From Lithobates sylvaticus (Eukaryota; Chordata; Amphibia; Anura; Ranidae): a stretch of 64,000 bases of DNA. Made by a program: the position numbers and the translations under genes. Each line of letters begins with the position of its first letter. The stretch's first letter is position 1. Shown piece by piece: positions 34,131-46,100 of this stretch. The notes below the pieces were generated by a model that saw only the letters and a program-made list of their open reading frames with translations, was not told where the DNA came from and ran no database searches. The stretch lies in NCBI GenBank assembly GCA_028564925.1, contig CM053028.1, forward strand, positions 437,167,071 through 437,231,070, in the 5' to 3' direction.

Positions 34131-37100
34131 CTGGAAAAAATATATATAAATAAAAGATCAGGAGAGCGGCCTTTGTACTAGGATAAAGTATTGTAAAGGA
34201 AAAATCTTATTTGTCAGTTGCATGTACCAGACCCATACTATGAGGTCATCTGCTGTGTAAGGACTAAGGAATGTGAGAGGAAGGAACACATTTTATTGAA
34301 GTGCTCATAGCTCCAGGTATTCAGCTCAGTTTATATAAAAGAGTACCTGTCATTGACACGGTTGCACTGCCGTTCCAGTTTTAGGTGTACTCCAATGGAT
34401 CAACTCACCTGCTGCTGCCAATATCTCTCAAAGACTCCAGTAGTGAGATTTCATAAGGCTGTCTCTGCCCCCTTCCCACCAGGGCACAGCAGTGGTGTCA
34501 CTTAGGGATTCCATACACGCTTCGAATCTTGGCCGGTTCAACAGAGATTCGAACTGTGTATGGGCAGGCTGAATATACAAAATTGATTGATTGATCAACA
34601 TGGGTACAACCAGCCTGCTGGGTTTTACTGGCAATTATCATATAGTCAAGCTTTATTGTCATTCTACTACACGTGAGGACACATGGTAGAGTGAAATGTT
34701 GTTTCTCGCAGGATCACGGTGCAACATACTAATTGAACATAAATATACCAAAGTAGAACTCAGTGCTAGCAATAATCACTGTCTTCCCCCGCCGCGAGAA
34801 GACAATGAGGCTATTTACTAAAACAGGAAAGTGCAAAATCTGGTGCAACTCTACATAGATACCAATCAGCTTCCAGGTTTATTGGCAAAGCTTATATGAA
34901 CAAGCTGAAGTTAATAGCTGATTGGGTACTATGCACAGCTGCACCAGATTCTGAGTGCTCCAGTTTTAGTAAATCTCCCCCAATGGTTCGGCAGCAGGGA
35001 TTCCTGCGTCAACACTGTCTGTGTTGATGGGCAAATCGAGCAAATTTCTTTTCTGTAACATGTGGTTGCAGGAAAGAAATTCGCTCAGTGTATGGCCGGC
35101 CTTACTCCCAGCTGGAGTCTTCCAAAATATATTCAACAAAGAGGATTACATTCTGATAAAACTGTCTTACCTGTGGAATATATATATGAATATACACACA
35201 CACACACACAAGCTGAAGAGTGCAACATTTTGTGCAGCTGTGACCGTAGCCAATCAGCTTCTAACTTCAACTTTTTCAATTAAGCTTTCACAAAAATAAA
35301 CTGGAAGCTAATTGGTTTCTATGTAGAGCTGCACCAAATTTTGCACTCTCCGGTGTCTGCATTAAGATCCATGCACCTGCTCCTGCCTGCATGTCAAATT
35401 TTGACATACAACTGTGTTTGCGTAGCCGTTGCGTCTGCATCCACTTCAATGGGCTTCTGCACGCAGCTCTGAGGTGGATGTACACGCAGCAAAGCGTGGC
35501 TCAGCAGAGAGAAGGGGGTCAAATCTGAAACAGCCCTAATTGTAATGGCAAACCTATTTTTGGTAGTTTGAATATAATGGGGAAGGGTTAGCCCTCTTTA
35601 TTTGTCCCAGTAACCATTATCATTGAAACAGAAACTAAAGCCTAGAACAGACAAATTTTTTTTTCGTTTTAACCCAGCAGGCTGAACGAAAAAAAAAACT
35701 TACACCTTTGGCGGAGCCGCTGTACTAACTATCCAATGTTAGTACATCAATCTCTCCACCTGAGCTATTGTGTCCTGACAGGGACAGCCCCCCCCCAACC
35801 AGAACACACCAGTCTCTCAGCTATTTTAGGGTCATGCATCTCAGACAGAAGCTGGCTTTTGTCAGACCAGCTGCCGTACACACGGCCGAAAGTTGGTCAG
35901 TTTCTATTGAGCTGGCCGATGCTGCCCGACCTTTGGTCCATGTGTACTAGGCTTAAGGTGGTTGTAAACCCTTACAGACCACTTTGACCTACAGGCAAGC
36001 CTAGATTTATGCCGCGTACACACGATCGGACTTTCCGGCGGACAATCCCACGGACTTTGCAGCTGAGGTCCACCGGACTTTCAAGCGAACAGACTTGGCC
36101 ACACATGATCACTCCAAAAGTCCGCCGGAATCAAACGTGATGACGTAGAATAAGGAAGTTCATAGCCAGTAGCCAAGAGCTGCCCTAGCGTTGGTTTTAG
36201 TCTATTTGACTAGCACACAGACGACCGGACTTTTTGTTCAGACTCGAGTCCGGCGGACAATTTTGAAGCCAGTCTTATTTCTAGGTCTGCCGGACTTTTG
36301 GGAAGAAAAAGGCCGCTGGTGCCCACACACGATCGAATTGTCCGACGGACTCTGGTCCGCCGGAAAGTCCGATTGTGTGTACGCAGCATAAGGCTTACCT
36401 GTAGGTCCAAAAAATATCTCCTTAACCTGCACGGTTAAGGAGATATTTTATAAAAACCGGGCACCGCTGTCTATGGCACATGCGCGCCGTAGTCAACGGC
36501 GCAGGCGCACTGGGCGCGCCGCAAGTGAAGGCTAACATGCCGTCACTTACGGGCTCCCACGCGCATGCGCCGGAGTGACGTCATCGCTGCTCCGGCCACT
36601 CACAGCGCCGGAGCAGCGATACCCGGAAAGAAGATGGACGCTCCGTGGAAGAGGGGACAGCGGTGACTTCGCTGGCTCCTGTGTCAGGTAAGTGATACAT
36701 AATGGGCTACTATGTGATGCCCATTATGCTTTACCTTTGCAGGGAAACAAAGGGGAAGTAAACCCATCAGGGTTTACTTCCTCTTTAAGGGGAAGGACAA
36801 AATATTGGAGATGTCACCTAAAGAGACAGTGACGCCTTTTCTGGTGACAACTGTTTAAGGTAGTATTTTATCGTGATTTCATCACACTTACTGTTGCATC
36901 TCCAAGGCGAAAGTTAAGCAGGCCACAGACAGCAAAAAAAAAAAAAAAACCCCAACAGGGTTTTTGACCCTTCCCTACCAGACTAGCTAAAAACAAGTTT
37001 TGTCCAGTCTGGCCAATTTTTGAGACTTTTGATGGACAATGTTTTATAGGTGGGTTCTCTTTTCTATCACTGATACCTCAGACATTGATGGCCTATTGAT

Positions 37101-40100
37101 GTATTTTTGTACCATTACACTTTGAGGACTATGCTATGTTCAATAATATGTACTTTGGATACTCTGCACCTTACCTTTTTATACCTTTATTAAACTTTAT
37201 TTAAAGTGTTACTAAACCCACAACAGTAAAATCAGTCTGTGTATGTACTAAACCATGCTTGTGATACTGTGGAATCTAAGGGGTTAATCCTCTGCATTGT
37301 GTAAAAAGTCTGTTTGATCCTGTCTTTTCTTAACCTCCCCTTCTTCCACAGTCCCCAATCTATCTGCTGATAGAAGAGAGGCTATGGGACAAGCTGCACA
37401 TGCTCAGTTTGGAGTGTCTTGCTAGAGAGGTTTTTTTTTTTTTTCTTGTGCATGTGATCAGCACAGAGCCAAACAGCACTGTCCAGACAGAGGGTCAGGG
37501 GTCATGCAGCCTCATAGAACAATCAGATGAGAATAAAAACTCCTCCTACAAGCTTTAACCAGTGCTCGACTGGACTAATAGAAGTCACAAGACGGCTATA
37601 TATTGCTGGTGAGAAAAGGTATTTAGCAGTTTATATTTACTAAAATAATTGCATTTCCATATATATGGGAGACCAGATACAGTGAATGCAGGCTCCTGGG
37701 TTTAGTAACACTTTAAATAAGATTGAACTAAAACAAGTTTGAGCTATACATACACTTTTAAGTCAGTTGATCATCTAAAAATAGTTTTATTTTTTGGCAT
37801 TAGCATGCAAAATACACTGCCGGGAACACTCACCTTTTGGCTTTCCAGCAGGACGCGGTTTGTGGGCATTGATCATTGCTTGTTTACGTTGAATTTCACT
37901 AATGCTGAAACCTAGTGACAGGTATAAAGACATCAGTGTGTTATTACAGATCCATAGGTAACATGTACCATATATACTCGAGTACAAGGAAAGAGTTTTT
38001 CAGCACATTTTTTGTGCTGAAAGTGCCCCCCCTCGGCTTATACTCAAGTCAAGCACTTTTCTGCAGCAGAAAATGACATTTTCCGACCTGACTTTGGGGC
38101 CCCGTATCTCGCGGTCACTTGGTGCTAGGAACCCAAAATTTGGTATGCCAACCCTAGCACTACAACATATCCAAAGATGGGGTTCCTAGCTCCAAGTAAG
38201 GCCGAGATAGAGGGCCCCAAAGTCGGTCAACTGTGTCCATCTGCAGCAATGTCATTTCAGGACACTTTGGGTCCAGAGACCCCAAATTTTGGCTGCAGCT
38301 AGGGGGCATTTAGGAACCCTTAACTACCAAGTTTGAAGTTTGGGGGACCTATGGCTGCAAATGGGCACAGTGAGGCATGCAAATGGACACAGTGAGGCTG
38401 CAAATGGGCATTGTTTCACCCTAGGCTTATACTCGAGTCAATACGTTTTCCCAGTTGTTTGTGGTAAAATTAGGTGCCTCGGCTTATATTCCGGTCGGCT
38501 CATACTCGAGTATATACGGTATTATTATACAAGATGTATAAAGCACCAACAGTTTGCACAGAACTTTACAATAAAAATGGAGACAGTACAGTTACATACA
38601 ATACAATTCAAGAAAGAGGGTTAGGAGGGCCCTGCTTGTGAGAACTTACAATCTAATTGGGATGGGCAAGTGATACAAAAAGTGATATCCATGAGGTATG
38701 AGCTGATTGGGAAAGCAGAAGTACAGTTTTTTGGTGGAGGTGAGATGCACTTCCCTGGAGAGATGAGTTTTCAGGAATCACCTAAAGGCAGACAGAGTAG
38801 AAGACAGCTGGACAGATTGGGGTAAGGAGTTCCAGAGGAAGGGGAGGCTCTGGAGAAGTCCTATAGGTAAGCATGGGAGGAGATGATGCACACTCTGAAT
38901 GCTCCAGTACAGAAGTAGCAAGCCCTGGTCCCCAATGTTCTTCTGTCATATTACCTGTCTGCTCATCTTGAAGTACTTGCTTTCTCTCTTCTTCGAAAGC
39001 CTGCAGCCAGCGCTGCTTCTGTTCAGGTTTTTTTGCCAGGAGAAGGTGAACCTCATCAGAGACTTTACTCTGCAGCTTAAATGCATTTTTCACAGTAATG
39101 TTAAAGTCCTTGTCTTTACCATCCTCCACGTTAATGACTTCCATGTCATCCATGTTGATCTTTCCTTTATAATATAACATGTCCCGTCTCAGAATGTCCT
39201 AAGGATGTGTAAGAAGAAATGATCACTGCCTGTGGGCAATTTACAATATACTATTTTTTAAAGTGCAGTTGGAACACATTACTTTGATACAGACTTGAAT
39301 ATTTATTTGGTGATCTCTAAGATAGCAGTGAGATCCCTGAATGTCACACAGCAACCACTGACACCGGCCCAAAGAAATGTTGCCTTTGTCCTTTTTGATG
39401 GTTTTATTACATTACAGAATTGCTAAGATGTTTCTAATTTATTATCAGTATTGCAAAGTTGATCATTTGGTGCCCATAAAAGGCTTTAGCTATCCTTAAA
39501 GTGACACTAAGGGTTCTTTTTTTTTTTTTTTTTTTAAATAGCAAACATATCATACTTACCTCCACTGTGCAGCTCGTTTTGCACAGAGTGGCCCCGAAAA
39601 TCCTCTTCTGGGGTCCCTCGGCGGCTCTTGCGGCTCCTACCCACATCAGATAACCCCCTAGGAGAAGCGCTCTCCCGGGGGGGTTACATAGTTACATAGT
39701 TAGTTAGGTTGAAAAAAGTCCATCCAGTTCAACCACAAATAACCTTGCGGGCGCTCTCCCAAGTCCAGCATTCGGCATCCATAAAGGGCCGAATTATCAA
39801 AAGAGGAGAGCAACGGGGGTGGGACTTTAAATGAAGTGCGAAATTGCGATAAAGTAGATTGGTGAACAATTGGGAAAATTTAATAAGTTCATAAAAAGTA
39901 TAACATGTACATAATTGAAAAAGTTCGATTGATAAAAGATACTGGCAATACATGATATCAACATATGTATACAATAATCATATGAACATTAAAGAGGTTC
40001 CACAGTACACCAAATTGAAATTCATGTAAAAGCATAAAACATGGGGTAATGCCTGCATGACGGGTAGCCGCAATATCCTGTAGGGTAATTAGTATATAAC

Positions 40101-43100
40101 GGCTGTAGAAACTTGGGTACAATTGTAGAAAACACGACTTTGGTAGCTCTACGCGTTTCGAGGCTTAACCGCCACTCGTCAGGAGCAAGCGTGTGCGATA
40201 GCTAAAAATAAAAAAGATAAGTATAGTCTAATAAATGCAGACATGAATTACCCCACCTCTGTTTCATGTCTGCATTTATTAGACTATACTTATCTTTTTT
40301 ATTTTTAGCTATCGCACACGCTTGCTCCTGACGAGTGGCGGTTAAGCCACGAAACGCGTAGAGCTACCAAAGTCGTGTTTTCTACAATTGTACCCAAGTT
40401 TCTACAGCCGTTATATACTAATTACCCTACAGGATATTGAGGCTACCCGTCATGCAGGCATTACCCCATGTTTTATGCTTTTACATGAATTTCAATTTGG
40501 TGTACTGTGGAACCTCTTTAATGTTCATATGATTATTGTATACATATGTTGATATCATGTATTGCCAGTATCTTTTATCAATCGAACTTTTTCAATTATG
40601 TACATGTTATACTTTTTATGAACTTATTCAATTTTCCCAATTGTTCACCAATCTACTTTATCACAATTTCGCACTTCATTTAAAGTCCCACCCCCGTTGC
40701 TCTCCCCTTTTGATCATTATAGGGATGGAATAACATGACCTTACCAGGCCAAGTTCTTCACTCGAAGTCCCAAGGGATGGAAATAGGTGGCCTTACCAGG
40801 CCACAACTTCATTTAAAGTCCCTAAACCTTTCCTTCATTTACCATAAAGGGCCGAATGCAGGACTCGGCCCTGCCCCGCGTTATTGGATTTGATTGACAG
40901 CAGCGGGAGCCAATGGCTGCACTGCTATCAATCTATCCAATCAACAGAGCCGAGAACCTGAGACAGCGCACTCCTGTGGGTCAAGTTCGAGTGGTCAGGT
41001 TTTAGATTAGAGAGTGTAGATGGATTAGAACACATGTCAGTTTTTATTGCTGTCTGTGCCCCCGATAGGGAGATTTCCCCCCTCTCTATTTGTCCTGTTT
41101 ACCATTATCATTGAAAGTGAAAGTAAAAGAAAACCCCACATTTTGAGTTGTCCCCAGAAAAATAACAGAGGGGAAATCTTCCAATGGGGACACTAGTCCT
41201 GGTGCCCTGGGGGTTCCCAAGGAATTCCCATAATTGGCAGAGATTTCCTCTCACTTTCTGTTTGGCTATGGGACAGGAAGTGAAGGGAAATCTTCACAAT
41301 GGGACACAGATGGTGAAAAAAAAAATCTGACAGGAGTTATATCCCTCCCTTGCTCTATCCAAATTAACCACGGTAGACATGTATTGGTAATTGGAGGAGT
41401 CGAGCTGAGCTTAACTGCTGTCAGGTGTTTGCCTGCATATTGCCATCTCCTGACAGCACAGAAAGGCCTTCTGTAGAAGGGTAGATGAACTATGAATGGG
41501 TTGTAAGGGAGTTAGACTACAGCTTGCTAATCTGGACTGAATCTTAAAGCTGAACTCCAGGCACAATTTCTTTCCGTTAAATATATTTCTCAATGACCAG
41601 AAAGGACAAAATCCACATTGTATGCATCAAATACCTTTATAAACCAAGACAGCAGTGACACCATCATTGTGCTGTACATATCCTGTGCACAGAGTAGAGC
41701 TGTGGGAGGGACCCAGCAGGTTCCATCCACTACAGCAGGGGTCTCCAAACTTTCTAAACAAAGGGCCCGGTTTTTGTCCTTCAGAATTAAGGGGGGCTGG
41801 ACCGTGGTCAGCGGGAGTGGAAATTTTCCTGGCATCATTGGGAGGGAACATCACATTTGGTATTAGGGGGAGGAAAAGTGCCCCATCGTTGGTATCATTG
41901 GAAGGAATAGTGCCCTATTGTGGGTGTCAATGGGAGAAATGTTGCTTCATCATTGGCATCAATGGGAGAAATAGTGCTTCATCATTGGCATCAATGGGAG
42001 AATTGGTGCCCCATTGTTAGTGTCAATGGGAGAATTGGTGCCCCATTGGTAGTGTCAATGGGAGAATTGTTGCCCCATTGTTAGTGTCAATGGGAGAATT
42101 GGTGCCACATTGTTGGTGTCAATGAGAGAAATGGTGCCCCATTGCTGGTGTCAATGGGAGAAATGGTGCCCCATTGCTGGTGTCAATGGGAGAAATGGTG
42201 CCCCATTGCTGGTGTCAATGGGAGAAATGGTGCCCCATTGCTGGTGTCAATAGGAGAATTGGTGCTGCATTGTTGATGTCATTTGGCAGAATAGTGTCTC
42301 CTATCAGTGGGAGGAACAGTGCCCCAAGTGCCGGATAAAGGCAAGCAAAGGGCTGCATCTGGACCCTGGGCTGCAGATGGAGACCATTGCACTACAGGCT
42401 GCCTGCAGAAAACTACAGAAGGGGGCGGAGACAAGACCAGTCACCCTGCACAAAGAGAAAGAGCAGCAGTGACCAGTCTTTATTGCAGCAATCTCATGTA
42501 TAGAGGCAATGTTTCGAACTAGATTATGGCACAGATCTAGAAGAACTACACAAAGCACACCAAGATTCAAGGAAGAATACACATGACTCTTATACAGTAT
42601 TTAGACAATATTTGCTTATCCTGGAATTCAGCAATAATAGTAGATGTATAAAGTGGCATTATCAGTACACTTATGCCCTAAAATGTACCAGTATTGTATA
42701 TAAGTATAAAAGGTCCATTATTTTACTTTCAAGAACTTTACAATAAAATTAAAAGATTGCTTATAAAATACCTTTTTACAGTAGACAATCTGATGATCGA
42801 AAAGAAAAAATATCCGCTGTTGCCCCTTTGATTGCAGCTGTGAGATCTTTGCTAATTCACCAGAGTGGATGAGTTCCGAACTTCTTGTCAGAATGTCTTC
42901 ACCCTTATGACAGATGAAAGAATACATAATCTTTGATAACAAGATATGGAGAGCTCTGAACATAATTTTTTTAGCACTTTGCATATAAAAGTGGAAGAGG
43001 TCAACAGCACTTAGAGGAGCAACATTTGAAAGGGAGCCTTGATTGTGGTTCACACAACTGGGGCCTCAGCTTTTAGTATAACTTTTAAAGTAGGTCCTAA

Positions 43101-46100
43101 CAAGAATTTTCCTGTGTTTTATTTAGTTTCTCAACTTTTTATGCTCAGGGATAAGAAACAAAAATAAGGAAAATTGAAGGTGACAGTTTGCTTTTCTTTG
43201 CAACCTCTTAATTGTTAGAGTGGAACTTTAGTCCAAAAATGAAGTCCTGCTAGATCACTTCAGGCTGGCCCCTTTTTGCAGGTATAGCTATGTAAAATAT
43301 TAAAAACAAGTGTCTATACTGTTTAATATCCAGTAATACAATGGTTCACCCTGTTCTGCACATGCTCAGTTGCTCTCTATTTTACAGCACTGTGTGGAAA
43401 ATGTAGAGGCCGATCTGCAGGCAGCCTAAAGATTTACAGCAGCGGGGTCTTTGGGCTTCAGCAAAATGGCAGCCTCCAGCAAGACGAACCAGGAACCATA
43501 CTGGAGGCAATTTACAGCACAAACTAATTTTGGTAGCTTAATTTTGAATGTGGAATGTATGTTCAATGCTAAAGACCCTTATGTTTTATCAAGTTGTTAT
43601 AAGTTCCTCATTGAATGGCATTGTGTAATCTTAACTCTGGATATATCATTTTGCATCTATCTGATTATGTAATATAATTGATAATAAAGCAATGTAGCCC
43701 ATAGTACAAAGGGGGTTTTATAAATAGGAGTGCCCGGGGAAATGTGAGTTCTAAAAGCAGCCTTAGTAGCGGAAGACTGACATATGCTACGTACACACAA
43801 GCAGACTTTTCAAAGGACTTTCGGTGGAGTTCCGACGGACTTTCCGAAAGAACGGACTTGGACACACACAAGCACACCAAAGTCCGACGGATTCGAACGT
43901 GATGATGTACGACCGGAACTAGAATAAGGAAGTTCATAGCCAGTAGCCAATAGCTGCCCTAGCATCGGGTTTTTCGACCGGACTCGAGTCCGTCGGAAAA
44001 ATTTGAAACGTGTTCTATTTCTAAAGTCCATCAGATTTTTGAACAGCAAAGGTCCGATAGTGCCCACACACGATCGAATTGTCCGACGGATTTGTTCCGT
44101 CGAAACCTAGTCCTTTGAAAAGTCCGGTCGTGTGTACCCGGCATAAGGCTGACCATACATTTTACAATTTTCTTATTCAATTTTCTTTAGATTTACTTTC
44201 AACTATATAGTGCGAGGTCCTGCCAGATTGCACACAAATTGAAAGTGTTTTTAGGTTTGACCTCATATTATATGGATTTGGTAAATCTAAAGGAAAAGTG
44301 TAGGAGCTGCTCGAATATTGGTTTGCCCTGGCCTCCCACTGATTAATCCATAGCCAGTTACAGGGTATTTTCACACATCAAGGTGAACACACTCTTCCGC
44401 TCGTTATCTTCAATGACCGGTCTAGGGGATTGGTTTTTGTATTTTATTTGTAGAACTTGGATAGAAGAATGGAATTAGTAGAATACTCCAAATTAACTTT
44501 TTACAGGTGAGGACAACTCTCTCAATAGAACAGTGTAGCAGATTATCTGTAGGACCATACAGCAGCAGTATGGAATGAACAAGTCCCTTTGTAGCAGAAG
44601 GAACTCAGTAAAACTTTGCCTCTTCAAGACACTAGCCAGTGTTCCCATTAGCTTGCACCTAGTAGCTGACTTCTAGCACCCAGAGGGGGATCTAACAGCA
44701 CAAGTCCCAAGGATCCCCTATGGGAGTCTGTACTCACTAGGCTCCTGAAGCATCCATGGCAGCCTTCTCCAGCACTACCAGACAGAATCCTCCCTCAGTC
44801 AGCTCTCACAGGAACCATGGGTTGCAACTTCAATGTTTCAGGCCCTCAGGTCGACCACCTGAGGCCGCATGGCAGCCTGCGCTGAGGAGGGGTGTCAGGC
44901 CCCCTCCTCACCTGGACCTCTCTCGCTGCAGAAGACCCAGAGCCCATGTGCTCTTCAGATATAAATACAGGTATCCAGCATGCCCTGTGGCACATCCCCT
45001 TCTAATTGGCTAGGGCTGCACAGACATCCATGCTCTCATCTGCCAGGTTTCCACCCACTGTCCAATATACTCCATAGCTATTGGATCAGTGTGAAACATA
45101 GAGTTGCCACCTCATCCCTTTAAACCCGAACACCTTTGAATTACACAGGCTCCGAGGCTAATTAAATGCAGATAAGTGAGTTTAATTACCACCTTAATCA
45201 GCCACAGAACCTGTGTAATCAATATGTGTTCGGGTTTAAAGGGATGAGGTGGCAACCCTAGTGAAACACCAAGACAGCATGAGAGCACACTGAGGAAACC
45301 TCACTAAACAAAGCATATAAATTTGCCTAGCTGTCTCCCCGTTAAGCAGAGAAACCAAAAACTATATACACTCACTCTAGCACCTACCTAGGAGGGTGCT
45401 ACATGTACAAGAAAATTGTATAATGTATGGCCAGCCTTAGACTCAAGATCGCAGATGTCCTGAATGAGTCAATAGTGAGAGGAAACTTACCTCCCATTCT
45501 TCTATAGAACTTTGCCAGTGAGCTATCTTATCAATGTTTTCTAGTCTCCTCTTTCGCTCATTGATCAGTTTGGCAACATTTTTCATGGCATTCAGTGCTG
45601 CTTCCACATCTGCAAAATCCCTACATGAAAAAAACAAGTATGGTTAATGGGATGTAAAGTTTAATTTAGGTTATCAATCGATTTATAATAATCTGGCTCC
45701 CTGCTTAATGACTGTCTAAATAGGATATGAGCCACACAGGAAAGGGAGTGTATTGCTTTCAACTAAGTTGCTTGCATTGTGAGGAGGAACAGTAAAGCAT
45801 AATGGCTGTGTAGCACTACAAAGCAGTGCGCTTTGTATTGACCAATACTGCATGTCCCATGTACATATAGAATTACCAATTCTACATATAAACAAGGTTT
45901 TTAAACCCACACTAAAAATATTATTTACATTTAGTTTCTTTCATTTACATGCATTTACATTATTATGAAAATATATATAAAACATTAGTTTAAAACCTTA
46001 AAAAGACATGTAAGTAATATTGACCCAAACCGTAGTAAGAACTTTCTATAACTGGTATACCTGGTATCCCTTTAGATGTATAAAGTTCAAAAGCTCAGAA

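Larger units (their letters stand above)
34131..37833 (-). other. ARHGEF4 intron (last) with MITE cluster
   Basis: A 3.7-kb intron. Besides the elements listed separately it contains a CA microsatellite (35194-35209) and dispersed-repeat sequence. No exon-like frame with splice sites was found. Confidence 0.7.
39795..40841. mobile_element. inverted-repeat Penelope-like insert with hammerhead motifs
   Basis: The 16-bp CCATAAAGGGCCGAAT stands on both sides (39779-39794 and 40842-40857). The left arm (39795-40247) is almost perfectly complementary to the right arm (40263 to about 40718), with a 15-nt spacer. About 120 bp of tail follows, containing a partial tandem repeat around CTTACCAGGCCA and CTTCATTTAAAGTCCC. 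Each arm contains a hammerhead ribozyme-like sequence. Hammerheads and inverted copies are known for Penelope-like elements; no reverse transcriptase is present, so this is a non-autonomous, retrozyme-like copy. It lies in an ARHGEF4 intron. Confidence 0.75.
39199..42771 (-). other. ARHGEF4 intron within the PH domain
   Basis: A 3.6-kb intron. 39520-39665 is unassigned repeat-like sequence with a T-run. 40858-41735 has dispersed-repeat pieces (for example a CTGACAGGAGTTATATCCCT-type block near 41328). No extra exon was recognised. Confidence 0.6.
42904..45490 (-). other. ARHGEF4 intron, DH to PH
   Basis: A 2.6-kb intron with two MITEs listed separately. The remainder (about 42904-43780 and 44147-45090) has no recognised element or exon. 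Confidence 0.6.

Noticed and set aside
38782-38954. Continuation of the PH exon frame to 38782
   Set aside because: A GT donor at 38954-38953 and a phase-matched next exon show that this is intron; the sequence is an L2-type tail.
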